NCBI GenBank assembly: GCA_019637315.1
Contig: JAHBVU010000011.1
Location: 71,242 to 109,453 of the forward strand
Source of the DNA: Gemmatimonadales bacterium
Lineage (GTDB): Bacteria; Gemmatimonadota; Gemmatimonadetes; Gemmatimonadales; GWC2-71-9
Direction: 5' to 3'
DNA: 38,212 nt
Position numbers and translations under genes: made by a program. Positions 7,701 to 15,315 of this stretch are shown piece by piece. The notes below the pieces were generated by a model that did not search any database, was not told the DNA's origin, and saw only the letters and a program-made list of their open reading frames with translations. Each line of letters starts with the position of its first letter. Positions within the stretch are counted from its first letter, which is position 1.

Positions 7701-8077
7701 CGGTCGGCGTCCGGTCCACGGGGTGGGCGATTGAGGAAGGCGCGCAAATGCTCCGCTGCCTTCTCCTCGTTCCCGCGTTTGAGCAGCAGGAACGCCAATC
7801 CATAATGGGCGCCCGTCAGCGAAGAGTCCAGTTCCAGGGCGCGGCGGTAGTGGCGAATGGCTTCGTCGGGCTGGCCTGTCTTGGTAAAGGCAATGGCCAT
7901 ATTCTGGAGGATCCGAGGGTCATCCGGATGTTCCCGCAGGCCGAGCCGATACGAGGTAATCGCGGCGGTGAAATCGCCCTGACGCTCGAGCGCCAGCGCT
8001 TCGTTGAGATAGTCGAGGCGCTGGGGCCCGGATTGGTCCGAGTTCAGTTTACCGAAGACGCGTTGCCAGAAGCTCAT
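7628..8077 (-). CDS. TPR-repeat protein
   Basis: A 149-residue cytosolic protein without a signal peptide. About three tetratricopeptide repeats run between residues 20 and 125; the clearest is DEAIRHYRRALELDSSLTGAHY (about 68-89), preceded by FTAAITSYRLGLREHPDDPRI. These repeats form helical scaffolds for protein binding; the partner is unknown. GAGGAG stands about 12 nt upstream of ATG 8077. It is the first gene of a minus-strand operon with the lipoprotein and acyl-CoA ligase and is transcribed divergently from the phosphoribosyltransferase operon. Confidence 0.88.
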   Translation of the reverse strand: MSFWQRVFGKLNSDQSGPQRLDYLNEALALERQGDFTAAITSYRLGLREHPDDPRILQNMAIAFTKTGQPDEAIRHYRRALELDSSLTGAHYGLAFLLLKRGNEEKAAEHLRAFLNRPPRGPDADRWIQHAESTLRELEPVAAKAYGSA

Positions 8078-8151
8078 GATCCGTGGCTGCTCCTCTAGGC
8101 TCGCAAGTCGCTGCGATCGAATGGGATCCGGCGCAGACTGATGCGGAGCGA

Positions 8152-8193
8152 TGCACCGCTGCTACAACATAAGAAAGTTCTTCAAGCGGTGCA
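8152..8193. promoter_or_regulatory. Nested dyad in a divergent promoter region
   Basis: TGCACCGCT (8152-8160) and AGCGGTGCA (8185-8193) are perfect inverted repeats separated by 24 nt. A second perfect dyad, AAGAA-AG-TTCTT (8171-8182), lies between them. On the minus strand TTGCAC-N17-TATGTT overlaps this element and could be the TPR-operon promoter. An operator function is inferred from position and symmetry. Confidence 0.4.
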
Positions 8194-8338
8194 ATACAAG
8201 TTGTTGTGGCATCTACGAGATCACCGCGACCTTGCGGCCGACTTTCGGACCTCATGACAAGGCCGTATACTTGGGCGAACCGGGGGCAGGCTCTCTGGCG
8301 TGCGGTTCGACCCGCTGACCCGAAATCGGAGGAACCCT

Positions 8339-8854
8339 ATGCCTCGTCCACGGCTGGATCCGGCTCGCGGCTTTCTGGAGATCGACTGGGCGCTCTTCGG
8401 TGAGCTCTGCCGGGCCATGGCCCTCAAAGTGGCCCGGGAGTATGACCCCGAGATCGTGCTCGGTATCGCGACGGCCGGCGTGATTCCCGGTGCCGTCGTT
8501 TCGGCCCTGCTGGAGCGTGAGTTCAGCTCGATGACCGTCACCCGTCGTCGGGCCGGCGGCGATCCGGAACTGGTCAGCGGTCCGCCGGCGTCATTGCGGG
8601 GGCGTCGGGTTCTCTTGGTCGACGAAACCTGCGACACCGGCCATACGCTCAAGCTGGCTTTGAACGAGGTCCGCGCGCTTGGTCCTTCGGAGATCCGCAC
8701 TGCGGTGTCCTTCAAGACCGGATCGTTTCGGCCCGACTTCTTTTCCTTCGAGACGGAGAAGGTCATCATCCTGCCGTGGGACCGCGAAGTGATCAGGAAC
8801 GGTGAACTGGTCCGCCGTCCCGAATGGCCGCTCGATCCCGAACCGAATGCGTGA
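8339..8854 (+). CDS. Phosphoribosyltransferase-domain protein
   Basis: A 171-residue type I phosphoribosyltransferase-fold protein. ATG 8339 is chosen over the in-frame GTG 8300 because GGAGGA (8328-8333) sits 5 nt before it. The PRPP-binding loop is VLLVDETCDTGHTL (about residues 91-104), preceded by the strand VLGIATAGVIPGAVVSALLE, which carries the pyrophosphate-loop region. Substrate base is not evident; the length is like hypoxanthine/guanine or uracil enzymes, and some such proteins are regulatory. The gene overlaps the next (TldD-like) by 8 nt, suggesting coupling in a three-gene operon. Confidence 0.85.
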   Translation: MPRPRLDPARGFLEIDWALFGELCRAMALKVAREYDPEIVLGIATAGVIPGAVVSALLEREFSSMTVTRRRAGGDPELVSGPPASLRGRRVLLVDETCDTGHTLKLALNEVRALGPSEIRTAVSFKTGSFRPDFFSFETEKVIILPWDREVIRNGELVRRPEWPLDPEPNA

Positions 8855-10208
8855 ACTGCTGGCCCGGGCGCTGACGGCCGCACCCGGGTACGTCGAAATC
8901 CGGTTGCGACGGCGGTGGTCGACCGCCGTGGTGTTCCGTCGTCACCGGCTCGAGGTGGCCACCGAGTACCACGCCAGTGGCGGCGTGGTCCGCTGCCTCG
9001 CACCGGGGCACGGCTGGGGGGCGGTGGCCTTCACCGATGCGGAGCAGGCGGCTGCCGCAGTGCAGCGCGCCTATGAGCTCTCCACCGAAACCCGCCCCGA
9101 TCGGGACATCATCCTCGCGCCGATTCCCGTCCGCCAGGTGGAGCGGGCCGACGGGCTGACCGACGACCCTCGCCTCGCGGCCCTCCCGGACAAACGCGAT
9201 CTGCTCGACGGGCTGACCGCCGAGCTGCATGGAGTCGATCGTCGCATCGTCGATTCGCGCACCAGCTACGGCGACACGGTGCTGGAGACCTGGCTGGTGA
9301 CCAGCGAAGGCGCCTGGCTCCACGACTTGCGGAGCGAGAGCACGCTCGGTGCGCTGGCCGTGGCGGGCGAGGATGGCGGGCAGGAACGGGCCCTCGAATC
9401 CATCGCCGTGGCAGGCGGGTGGGGCGCGTTCGGTGAGCGCCGTTCGATGTTCCGCCAGGTGGCGGAGCGGGCCATCGCCCGGCTCCATGCCAAGCCGATC
9501 GTCTCGGCGCGGTACCCCGTCGTCTTCGACCCCCGGGCGAGCGGTGCGCTGGCGCTGCAGACCATCACGAATCTGTGCCGGGCGCCCTCGCGCGGAGTGG
9601 ATCGGAACCTGTTGCCCCTGGGACAGCGGATCGGGCCGGAGTGCCTGTCCGTCGGCGACGATCCGACCGCCCCCGGGCTGCGCACCAGCCTGGTCCTCGA
9701 CGACGAAGGCACCCCGGTGACCCACGCAATGGTGGTCCGCAACGGCGTCGTCGTCGGTCACCTGCACACCCGTGAAACCGCCGCGCGCGCCGGCGTGGCG
9801 CCTACCGGTCACGGCCTCGCGCCGACCCTCCGTTCGGTGCCCGCGGCTCGGCCTGCCAACACCTACGTAGCCGGTACCCAGGGATCCGCCGCGCAACTGA
9901 TCGAGGAGATCCCGCTCGGTGTTTACGTGGCCGATGTGCTCGGTGTGGCGGTCGAGGGTCGCCACGTCACGATCACGCCGGCCGTGGCGCGGATGATCCG
10001 GGGCGGCCAGCTGGCGGAGCCGGTCAAATGCGCGCCGATTACTTCCGACCTGCTCAGCTTGTACGGCCGCCTCGACCGGGTGGCCGGCGACTTCAGCTGG
10101 GACCCCAGCGCGGCAACCCTGCAGGAGGGCGGTGCTCTCCGCCCGGTCACGACCGGAGCGCCGCACACCCGGTTCATCGACCTCGAGATCTCCCCACTCC
10201 ATCTATGA
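8847..10208 (+). CDS. TldD/PmbA-family protein lacking the HExxxH motif (first of pair)
   Basis: A 453-residue member of the TldD/PmbA family, known as subunits of a heterodimeric metalloprotease that matures modified peptides and degrades unfolded peptides. ATG 8847 is chosen because it overlaps the preceding stop; a start at 8802 would extend it into the upstream gene. Landmarks: VVFDPRASGALALQTI (about residues 225-240), LPLGQRIGPECLSVGDDPTAPGLRT, LVLDDEGTPVTHAMVVRNGVVVG and the following GHLHTRETAARAG. At the place where TldD carries HEAxGH this protein reads TITNLCRAPSRG, so the zinc site is absent. Either it is TldE-like, or the pair is catalytically different from E. coli TldD/E. Confidence 0.85.
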   Translation: MRELLARALTAAPGYVEIRLRRRWSTAVVFRRHRLEVATEYHASGGVVRCLAPGHGWGAVAFTDAEQAAAAVQRAYELSTETRPDRDIILAPIPVRQVERADGLTDDPRLAALPDKRDLLDGLTAELHGVDRRIVDSRTSYGDTVLETWLVTSEGAWLHDLRSESTLGALAVAGEDGGQERALESIAVAGGWGAFGERRSMFRQVAERAIARLHAKPIVSARYPVVFDPRASGALALQTITNLCRAPSRGVDRNLLPLGQRIGPECLSVGDDPTAPGLRTSLVLDDEGTPVTHAMVVRNGVVVGHLHTRETAARAGVAPTGHGLAPTLRSVPAARPANTYVAGTQGSAAQLIEEIPLGVYVADVLGVAVEGRHVTITPAVARMIRGGQLAEPVKCAPITSDLLSLYGRLDRVAGDFSWDPSAATLQEGGALRPVTTGAPHTRFIDLEISPLHL

Positions 10209-11476
10209 TCGGCGGGCTACTCGGCGACCTCGCGGCACGAGGCGCACAAGCCGACGTCACGCTGGTCGTCGACGATACCCTGACCGTCTCGCTCGATCCC
10301 GACGGCGCCGCGTCGGTATCCGCCGACGGTAATCACTCGGTCCACGTCCGGGTGGCGCAGCATGGGCGGGTCGGCTGGGCCGCCGGCGCAACCCGGTCGG
10401 TCCGGGAGGTGATCGACGCCGCCTACCGGTCGGCCGCGTGCGCGGGTCCGGCCGCCCTGTTCCTGCCGGCGCCGGCGCCGCTGCCTGCGGTGGTGACGCG
10501 CTCACCGGCGGCGGGTATGCTGGGCCCCCGGGAGCTGCTCGAGGATGCCAGCCAGCTGCGCGACCGACTCCGCCGACACGGCTGGCAGCTGGAAACCTGG
10601 GCCGAACGCTCCGCTGGCACGGTGGAGGTCGGCAACACGCGCGGGGTGCACGCCGCTTATGACGTCAGCCTGGTTGGCCTCGGCGTCGAGGCCTCCACGC
10701 GAGACGGCCAGATCTGCCGGATCTATCACAGTCAGGTGGCGCCGCTCGCTTCGCATGACGTGGCTGACCTGGTCGACGAGGTGGAGCGCCGCTTGTCGCC
10801 ACCCCTGCTCGAGCAGGGGGCTGTCGCTCGGGCCGAACGGGTCTGGTTCGGCCCGCGGGCGGTGCGGGCGCTGCTCGCGCCACTGTTGCCACGTCTGATC
10901 GGCGAACGCTGGGCGGCCGGCCGGGATCGCTGGCCCGGGCTCGACCATCGGATCACCCTGATCGATGATCCGCTGATCGACGGCCGGCCTGGCAGTCGGC
11001 CGATCTGTGACGACGGAGTGCCGACGCGGTCGATCACCCTGATCGATGATGGCCGGCTGGTGGAGGGTATCCTCGACCTGACCGTGGCATCGCGGACCGG
11101 CCGGCCCGCCACCGGTCACGGCTGGCGCCGCGGTTTTGCGCCGCCGCATGCCGGGTTCTCGAATCTCGTGCTCAGGGCGGGCACGGCAACGGACGATCAG
11201 CTTGCTGCGGAGCTGGGGCGCGGCCTCTACCTGGCGGACTGGACCTTTGGCACGGCGCCGAACCCGGCCGCTGGTGTCTTTCGCGCCGAGGCGCCTTGGG
11301 CCTACCGGATGGAAGGGGGGAGGGTCACAGGCCGGCTCGAGGGTGTGGTCTTGACCGGCGACGTCTTCGAACTGCTGGCGCGGGTCGTGGCGATCGGCAC
11401 AACGACCGAGGCGGTCGGTGGCGCCCTGCTGCCGTCGCTGCTGATCGATGGGGTTGGAGCTGAACTCCGGTGCTAG
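10205..11476 (+). CDS. TldD/PmbA-family protein, TldE-like (second of pair)
   Basis: A 423-residue second family member. ATG 10205 overlaps the preceding stop (ATGA), which fixes the start. It has the same layout: an N-terminal half with VSLDPDGAASVSADGNHSVHVRV and IRS-like helices, then WFGPRAVRALLAPLLPRLIG, the HRITLIDDPLIDGRPGSRP segment, CDDGVPTRSITLIDDGRLVEGIL and the C-terminal core RLEGVVLTGDVFELLARVVAIG. As in PmbA/TldE no HExxxH occurs. Coupled translation implies equimolar production with the first protein, consistent with a heterodimer. A role with the upstream phosphoribosyltransferase is unexplained. Confidence 0.85.
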   Translation: MIGGLLGDLAARGAQADVTLVVDDTLTVSLDPDGAASVSADGNHSVHVRVAQHGRVGWAAGATRSVREVIDAAYRSAACAGPAALFLPAPAPLPAVVTRSPAAGMLGPRELLEDASQLRDRLRRHGWQLETWAERSAGTVEVGNTRGVHAAYDVSLVGLGVEASTRDGQICRIYHSQVAPLASHDVADLVDEVERRLSPPLLEQGAVARAERVWFGPRAVRALLAPLLPRLIGERWAAGRDRWPGLDHRITLIDDPLIDGRPGSRPICDDGVPTRSITLIDDGRLVEGILDLTVASRTGRPATGHGWRRGFAPPHAGFSNLVLRAGTATDDQLAAELGRGLYLADWTFGTAPNPAAGVFRAEAPWAYRMEGGRVTGRLEGVVLTGDVFELLARVVAIGTTTEAVGGALLPSLLIDGVGAELRC

Positions 11477-11483
11477 CAGCGCA

Positions 11484-12050
11484 TCAGCTTCGGGTACCGG
11501 TGCGGAGCTGATCCGCCATTTGCGTATAGGCTGTTCCGGCGACCATGCCCTCGTAGATCCAGGTGAGAACATCCGGGCTGCCCGTCAGGAACCGGCAGCG
11601 CGCATCACCGCGGCTGCGGCATTCCACTTCCATCACGGCCGCCGGATAACCGCCGAGCCTGGTAAAGAAGTCGGACAGCATGCCTGAGCTGAAATGGCAG
11701 GAAGGCACGGCAGCGCTGCGACCGCCGGCTTCAGTCCAATCCGGGCTGTCGAGGGCGACGAGACCGGGGGCGAGCGTTTCGAGCGCCACCGCACCCCAGC
11801 CCTCTTCGCGCAAATATCCGCCAACCGCCTCGGAGAGATACCGCGCATCCAGCGCCTGGGGCGTTTCCACGCCGTACCGCTCTACGACCGACGCGACGAA
11901 GCCCTCGAAGCAGGCATCACCGGCGGCAAAGCCGATTTCCCGGAGCAAGCTCGCGGCCTGCTGCGGCAGCTCGCGCTCGAGAACGGTGCGGACCTGGTCG
12001 AGCGTGGCGCGACCGAGGGCCAACCGGGGCGGGGTATGGGTAGTTGCCAT
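11484..12050 (-). CDS. V4R-domain protein
   Basis: A 188-residue protein whose C-terminal half matches the V4R (4-vinyl reductase) domain: SCHFSSGMLSDFFTRLGG, then VMEVECRSRGDARCRFLTGSP, with Cys118, Cys144 and Cys152 as potential metal or ligand contacts. V4R domains bind small hydrophobic molecules or metals in regulators such as XylR/DmpR-type activators and in bacteriochlorophyll-pathway proteins. Here there is no DNA-binding domain. The N-terminal half (LERELPQQAASLLREIGFAAGD) also fits the family. It begins 9 nt after the ligA stop and is likely co-transcribed. Confidence 0.82.
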   Translation of the reverse strand: MATTHTPPRLALGRATLDQVRTVLERELPQQAASLLREIGFAAGDACFEGFVASVVERYGVETPQALDARYLSEAVGGYLREEGWGAVALETLAPGLVALDSPDWTEAGGRSAAVPSCHFSSGMLSDFFTRLGGYPAAVMEVECRSRGDARCRFLTGSPDVLTWIYEGMVAGTAYTQMADQLRTGTRS

Positions 12051-12059
12051 CGATCCAAG

Positions 12060-14078
12060 CTAGGTATTGCGCCCGATTCGACGCAAGAGCTCGGCCTCAT
12101 CGATCACCTCGACACCGAGCGCTCGGGCCTTGTCGAGCTTGGAGCCGGCCTCCTCGCCCGCGACGAGACTGTCGGTCTTCTTGCTGATGCTGCTGGTCAC
12201 GCGCCCGCCATGCGCCTCGATCAACGCCGCCGCATCCGCGCGCGAGAGCGTCGGCAGCGTGCCGGTCAGCACGAAGCTCTTGCCGGCCAGGGCGTCGCCG
12301 GTGGGAGCGGCGTTGGGCTCGACGAAGTTGACCTCGGCTGCTGCGAGCCTCTCGATCAGAGCCTGATTGGCCTCGTTCCGGAAGAACTCGACGACGGCGT
12401 CGGCAATGGTCGGGCCGATTCCGGCAATGCTGCCGATCTCCTCGGAGCTGGCCGCTGCGAGAGCGGGAAGCGAAACGAAGCGGCGAGCCAGCAGTTGCGC
12501 CGCATTCTTGCCGACATGACGAATGCCCAGGGCAAAGAGCAGCAGCGAAAGCGGCTGCGCCTTCGACGCGGCAATGGCCTCGACGAGCTGGGTCGCGGAT
12601 TGCTGCGCGTAGCGGTCCAGCTCGATCAACTGATCGACGGTCAACTGGTAGAGATCGGCCACGTTGCGGATCAGGCCGGCGTCGAGCAACTGTCGGACCC
12701 GTTCATAGCCCAGGCCCCGGATGTCCAGCGCGTCGCGGGAGGCAAAGTGGACGATGCTCTCGAGAATCCGGCCCGGGCAACTCGCATTGGGGCAGTAGCG
12801 CATGGCCTCGTCGGGCAACCGCTCGACCGGGGTGCTGCAGGCCGGGCAGCGATCGGGCATGGCCCACGGTTCCTCGCTGCCGGCGCGCCGGTCGCGCAGC
12901 GGACCGATCACTTGGGGAATGACCTCGCCTGCCCGCATGATCTCGACCCAGTCGCCCTCGCGAATGTCCTTCTGGGCAATCAGGTCTTCGTTGTGGAGCG
13001 TCGCGTTGGAGACGGTAACTCCGCCCACTTCGACCGGTTCCAGCACGGCATAGGGATTGAGCGCCCCGGTGCGCCCGACGTTGATTCGGATCTCCCGCAA
13101 TCGGGTCACGGCCACTTCGGGGGCAAACTTCCGGGCCACCGCCCAGCGGGGCACCCGGCCACCCACGATGCCAAGATCGTCCTGCAGGTCGCGCCGGTCG
13201 ACCTTGATGACCACGCCGTCGCACTCGAACGGCAGGCTGCCGAGCAGCGCTTCGTACTCCGGTACCGCCGCCTGGACCTCAGCCAGCGACGCGAAGCGCC
13301 GGTGGTGCGAGGCGACCTGAAAGCCCCACTCCTGGAGCAGCGCCAGGAGTTCGGTCTGCGTGGCAACCGGAAGCCTGCCCTCGATAGCTTCGATGCTGAA
13401 GGCAAAGAAACGGAGCCGGCGGCTGCGCGTGACCTCGGGGTCGAGCTGTCGGAGGCTCCCGGCGGCCGCGTTGCGCGGATTGGCAAAGGGTGGTTCGCCC
13501 TCGATTGCGCGGCGAGCGTTGAGTTTCCTGAAGGCCCCCAGGGAGAAATACACCTCGCCCCGGACTTCCATCAGGTCGGGGTGGCCGGACCCTTTGAGCA
13601 CGAGCGGCACATCGGGAACTGTGCGCAGGTTGGCGGTGACGTCTTCGCCGATGATGCCGTTGCCGCGCGTCGCGCCGATCAGCAGGGCGCCGCGCTGGTA
13701 GGTGAGGTTGACGGCGGCGCCGTCGATCTTGAGCTCGGTGGTGTAGCCGCCGCTCCGGACGTCCGCATTGATGCCCGCGTTGCGCTCCTCCCAGGCAGCC
13801 ACTTCCGCCTCGTCGAACGCATTGGCAAGCGAGAGCATCGGCCGGCGGTGGGTGTGCTTGCGCAGCGACACGGCGGGGTCGGCGCCGATGCGCTGGGTCG
13901 GGCTGTCGGGATCGGCCAGCTCCGGGTGCTCCAGCTCGAGCGCCTGGAGTTCCCGGAAGAGCCGATCATACTCGGCGTCGGAGAGCTCGGGTGCGTCGTC
14001 GATGTAGTACTGGTGGTTGGCACGATCGATCACCGCGCGGAGTTCCGTCGCGCGGGCCCGGGCGGCTTTGAGGCTCAT
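12060..14078 (-). CDS. ligA: NAD+-dependent DNA ligase
   Basis: The 672-residue essential replicative ligase seals nicks using NAD+. Domain Ia (YYIDDAPELSDAEYDRL, residues 24-40) is followed by the adenylation domain with Lys117 in TELKIDG. Then come the OB fold (RTGALNPYAVLEPVEVGG), the four-Cys zinc finger (CPACSTPVERLPDEAMRYC...C, about 408-432), helix-hairpin-helix repeats (FALGIRHVGKNAAQLL, IAGIGPTIADAVVEFF) and a C-terminal BRCT domain (about 590-668, GKSFVLTGTLPTLSR). Full length with all key residues. ATG 14078 overlaps the GAF gene stop. Confidence 0.98.
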   Translation of the reverse strand: MSLKAARARATELRAVIDRANHQYYIDDAPELSDAEYDRLFRELQALELEHPELADPDSPTQRIGADPAVSLRKHTHRRPMLSLANAFDEAEVAAWEERNAGINADVRSGGYTTELKIDGAAVNLTYQRGALLIGATRGNGIIGEDVTANLRTVPDVPLVLKGSGHPDLMEVRGEVYFSLGAFRKLNARRAIEGEPPFANPRNAAAGSLRQLDPEVTRSRRLRFFAFSIEAIEGRLPVATQTELLALLQEWGFQVASHHRRFASLAEVQAAVPEYEALLGSLPFECDGVVIKVDRRDLQDDLGIVGGRVPRWAVARKFAPEVAVTRLREIRINVGRTGALNPYAVLEPVEVGGVTVSNATLHNEDLIAQKDIREGDWVEIMRAGEVIPQVIGPLRDRRAGSEEPWAMPDRCPACSTPVERLPDEAMRYCPNASCPGRILESIVHFASRDALDIRGLGYERVRQLLDAGLIRNVADLYQLTVDQLIELDRYAQQSATQLVEAIAASKAQPLSLLLFALGIRHVGKNAAQLLARRFVSLPALAAASSEEIGSIAGIGPTIADAVVEFFRNEANQALIERLAAAEVNFVEPNAAPTGDALAGKSFVLTGTLPTLSRADAAALIEAHGGRVTSSISKKTDSLVAGEEAGSKLDKARALGVEVIDEAELLRRIGRNT

Positions 14079-14860
14079 CCTCGCGGCTCTCGGCGCAGCA
14101 CCGTCAGCGCGACGCCCACCAGCCGATCGAGCTCGGCCTGACCGGTGCGCGGAACCAGCTCGTCATCTGCCGTGCCCTCATCCTGACTCTGGTAGCCGGC
14201 CAGCAGTTTGGCCAGAAAGGCAATCAGGGCAGCGCGTTCCCGATCGCGCTCGAGGGCGGCGCCGTCATCGCCGCGGCGGCGGGCCTGGAGCCGCTCGAAC
14301 TTGTGGGCGGTACGGAGGGCCTGTGCGGTGACGCCGGCAACCAGCTTGGCCCACTGGATGTCGGGATGCGACAACGGGGGCCGGGTACGGTCGGTGCGCA
14401 AAAACAGGGCGCCGATGACGACTCGGCGCCAGGCAATTGGAATCACCGTGATCGACTGCACCCGGCGAGCCGCCAGCTGGTCCTGGACCGCCTCGAGCGA
14501 AGGCTCGTGCAGCACATCCGGGATGTTGACGACCGAGGCGGTCTCGAGCGCCTGGCGGATTTCCGGGTAACGGCCCAGCTGAATGATCTGACTCCGCAAG
14601 GCGGGGTCTTCGTAGCTGGCGACGAGGTGAACCGTGGTGCCGCCCTTTTCGGTCAGGAACACCGAGCAGCGATCCAGTTCGAGGGCATAGCCGATCCGGC
14701 GCGCCACCGCATGGACGATATCCCGGTAGTCGAGCGACCCGGCCAGTTCCCGCAACAGCTCGATCACCATCAGGAGCCGCCGGCGATCGGCCTCCAGCTC
14801 TTCGACGCGGGCCCGCAACTGGTCGGCGTCGGACGGCGGAAGGCGAGTGGTCGAGATCAT
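14075..14860 (-). CDS. GAF-domain protein
   Basis: A 261-residue cytosolic protein. A coiled coil at residues 8-45 (RARVEELEADRRRLLMVIELL) precedes a GAF domain at about 50-190 (LDRCSVFLTEKGGTTVHLVASYEDP, PEIRQALETASVVNIPDV, SITVIPIAWRRVVIGALFL). A long C-terminal helix follows (KFERLQARRRGDDGAALERD). The family binds small ligands or cyclic nucleotides, and no kinase, cyclase or HTH output domain is present, so it may act by protein interaction. It is upstream of ligA with a 4-nt overlap; a functional link to DNA ligation is not evident. Confidence 0.85.
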   Translation of the reverse strand: MISTTRLPPSDADQLRARVEELEADRRRLLMVIELLRELAGSLDYRDIVHAVARRIGYALELDRCSVFLTEKGGTTVHLVASYEDPALRSQIIQLGRYPEIRQALETASVVNIPDVLHEPSLEAVQDQLAARRVQSITVIPIAWRRVVIGALFLRTDRTRPPLSHPDIQWAKLVAGVTAQALRTAHKFERLQARRRGDDGAALERDRERAALIAFLAKLLAGYQSQDEGTADDELVPRTGQAELDRLVGVALTVLRREPRG

Positions 14861-14930
14861 GGAGGTCCGGGGTCGGCAGAGGGGGTGAAAACTGGTCGCG
14901 CGGGTCGGGGCCGGTCAAGCGAGCCATCGG

Positions 14931-14959
14931 TTGTACCGGGCGGACGGGTTGGGTAGCTT
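14931..14959 (+). promoter_or_regulatory. Possible leaderless promoter of the YtxH-like gene
   Basis: TTGTAC (14931-14936), 17-nt spacer, TAGCTT (14954-14959). The ATG begins 7 nt after the -10, where transcription would start, and no ribosome-binding site precedes the ATG. The hexamers are only moderate matches. Confidence 0.35.
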
Positions 14960-14965
14960 CGAGAG

Positions 14966-15259
14966 ATGAGCACTGACGACCGAGAAATCGAGATCGAGAG
15001 CGACGACGAAGTCGAGGAGGAAACGCCCGTGCGCTTTACCACCACGCCCCGCTATTCCGCCGGGAGTTTTGGCTTGGGCCTGTTCGTAGGCGCGTTGCTT
15101 GGCGGTATGGCCGCTCTGCTGCTTGCGCCCGGCTCGGGTCGGGAAACCCGGCGTCACCTGCGCCGCCGAATCCGCCAGGCCAAGGAACAGGTCGGCGATC
15201 GGCTGGAAGAGCTGGACGATCGGGTCCGTAGCGAGATCCGCCGTCGGCGCGATCGGTAG
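14966..15259 (+). CDS. YtxH-like single-pass membrane protein
   Basis: A 97-residue protein. An acidic N-terminus (EIEIESDDEVEEET, residues 7-20) is followed by one transmembrane helix with glycine zipper (FGLGLFVGALLGGMAALLLAPGSG, about 34-57). The LLAPGSGRETRR motif after the helix is the hallmark of the YtxH/gas-vesicle-like family. A basic amphipathic tail (RRIRQAKEQVGDRLEELDDRV) could form a coiled coil. Homologues are general-stress proteins of unknown mechanism. It lies 56 nt upstream of the thymidine phosphorylase gene and may be co-transcribed. Confidence 0.85.
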   Translation: MSTDDREIEIESDDEVEEETPVRFTTTPRYSAGSFGLGLFVGALLGGMAALLLAPGSGRETRRHLRRRIRQAKEQVGDRLEELDDRVRSEIRRRRDR

Positions 15260-15315
15260 CCGACCATGCCGCGGCCGCTCGACGTGCCGCATCACTTTGC
15301 CGGGCGTGCTCCGAC

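Noticed and set aside
11694-14141. Long open frame on the plus strand opposite ligA
   Set aside because: It is antisense to an intact ligA with all motifs, and its product has no recognisable domain; high GC favours such open frames.
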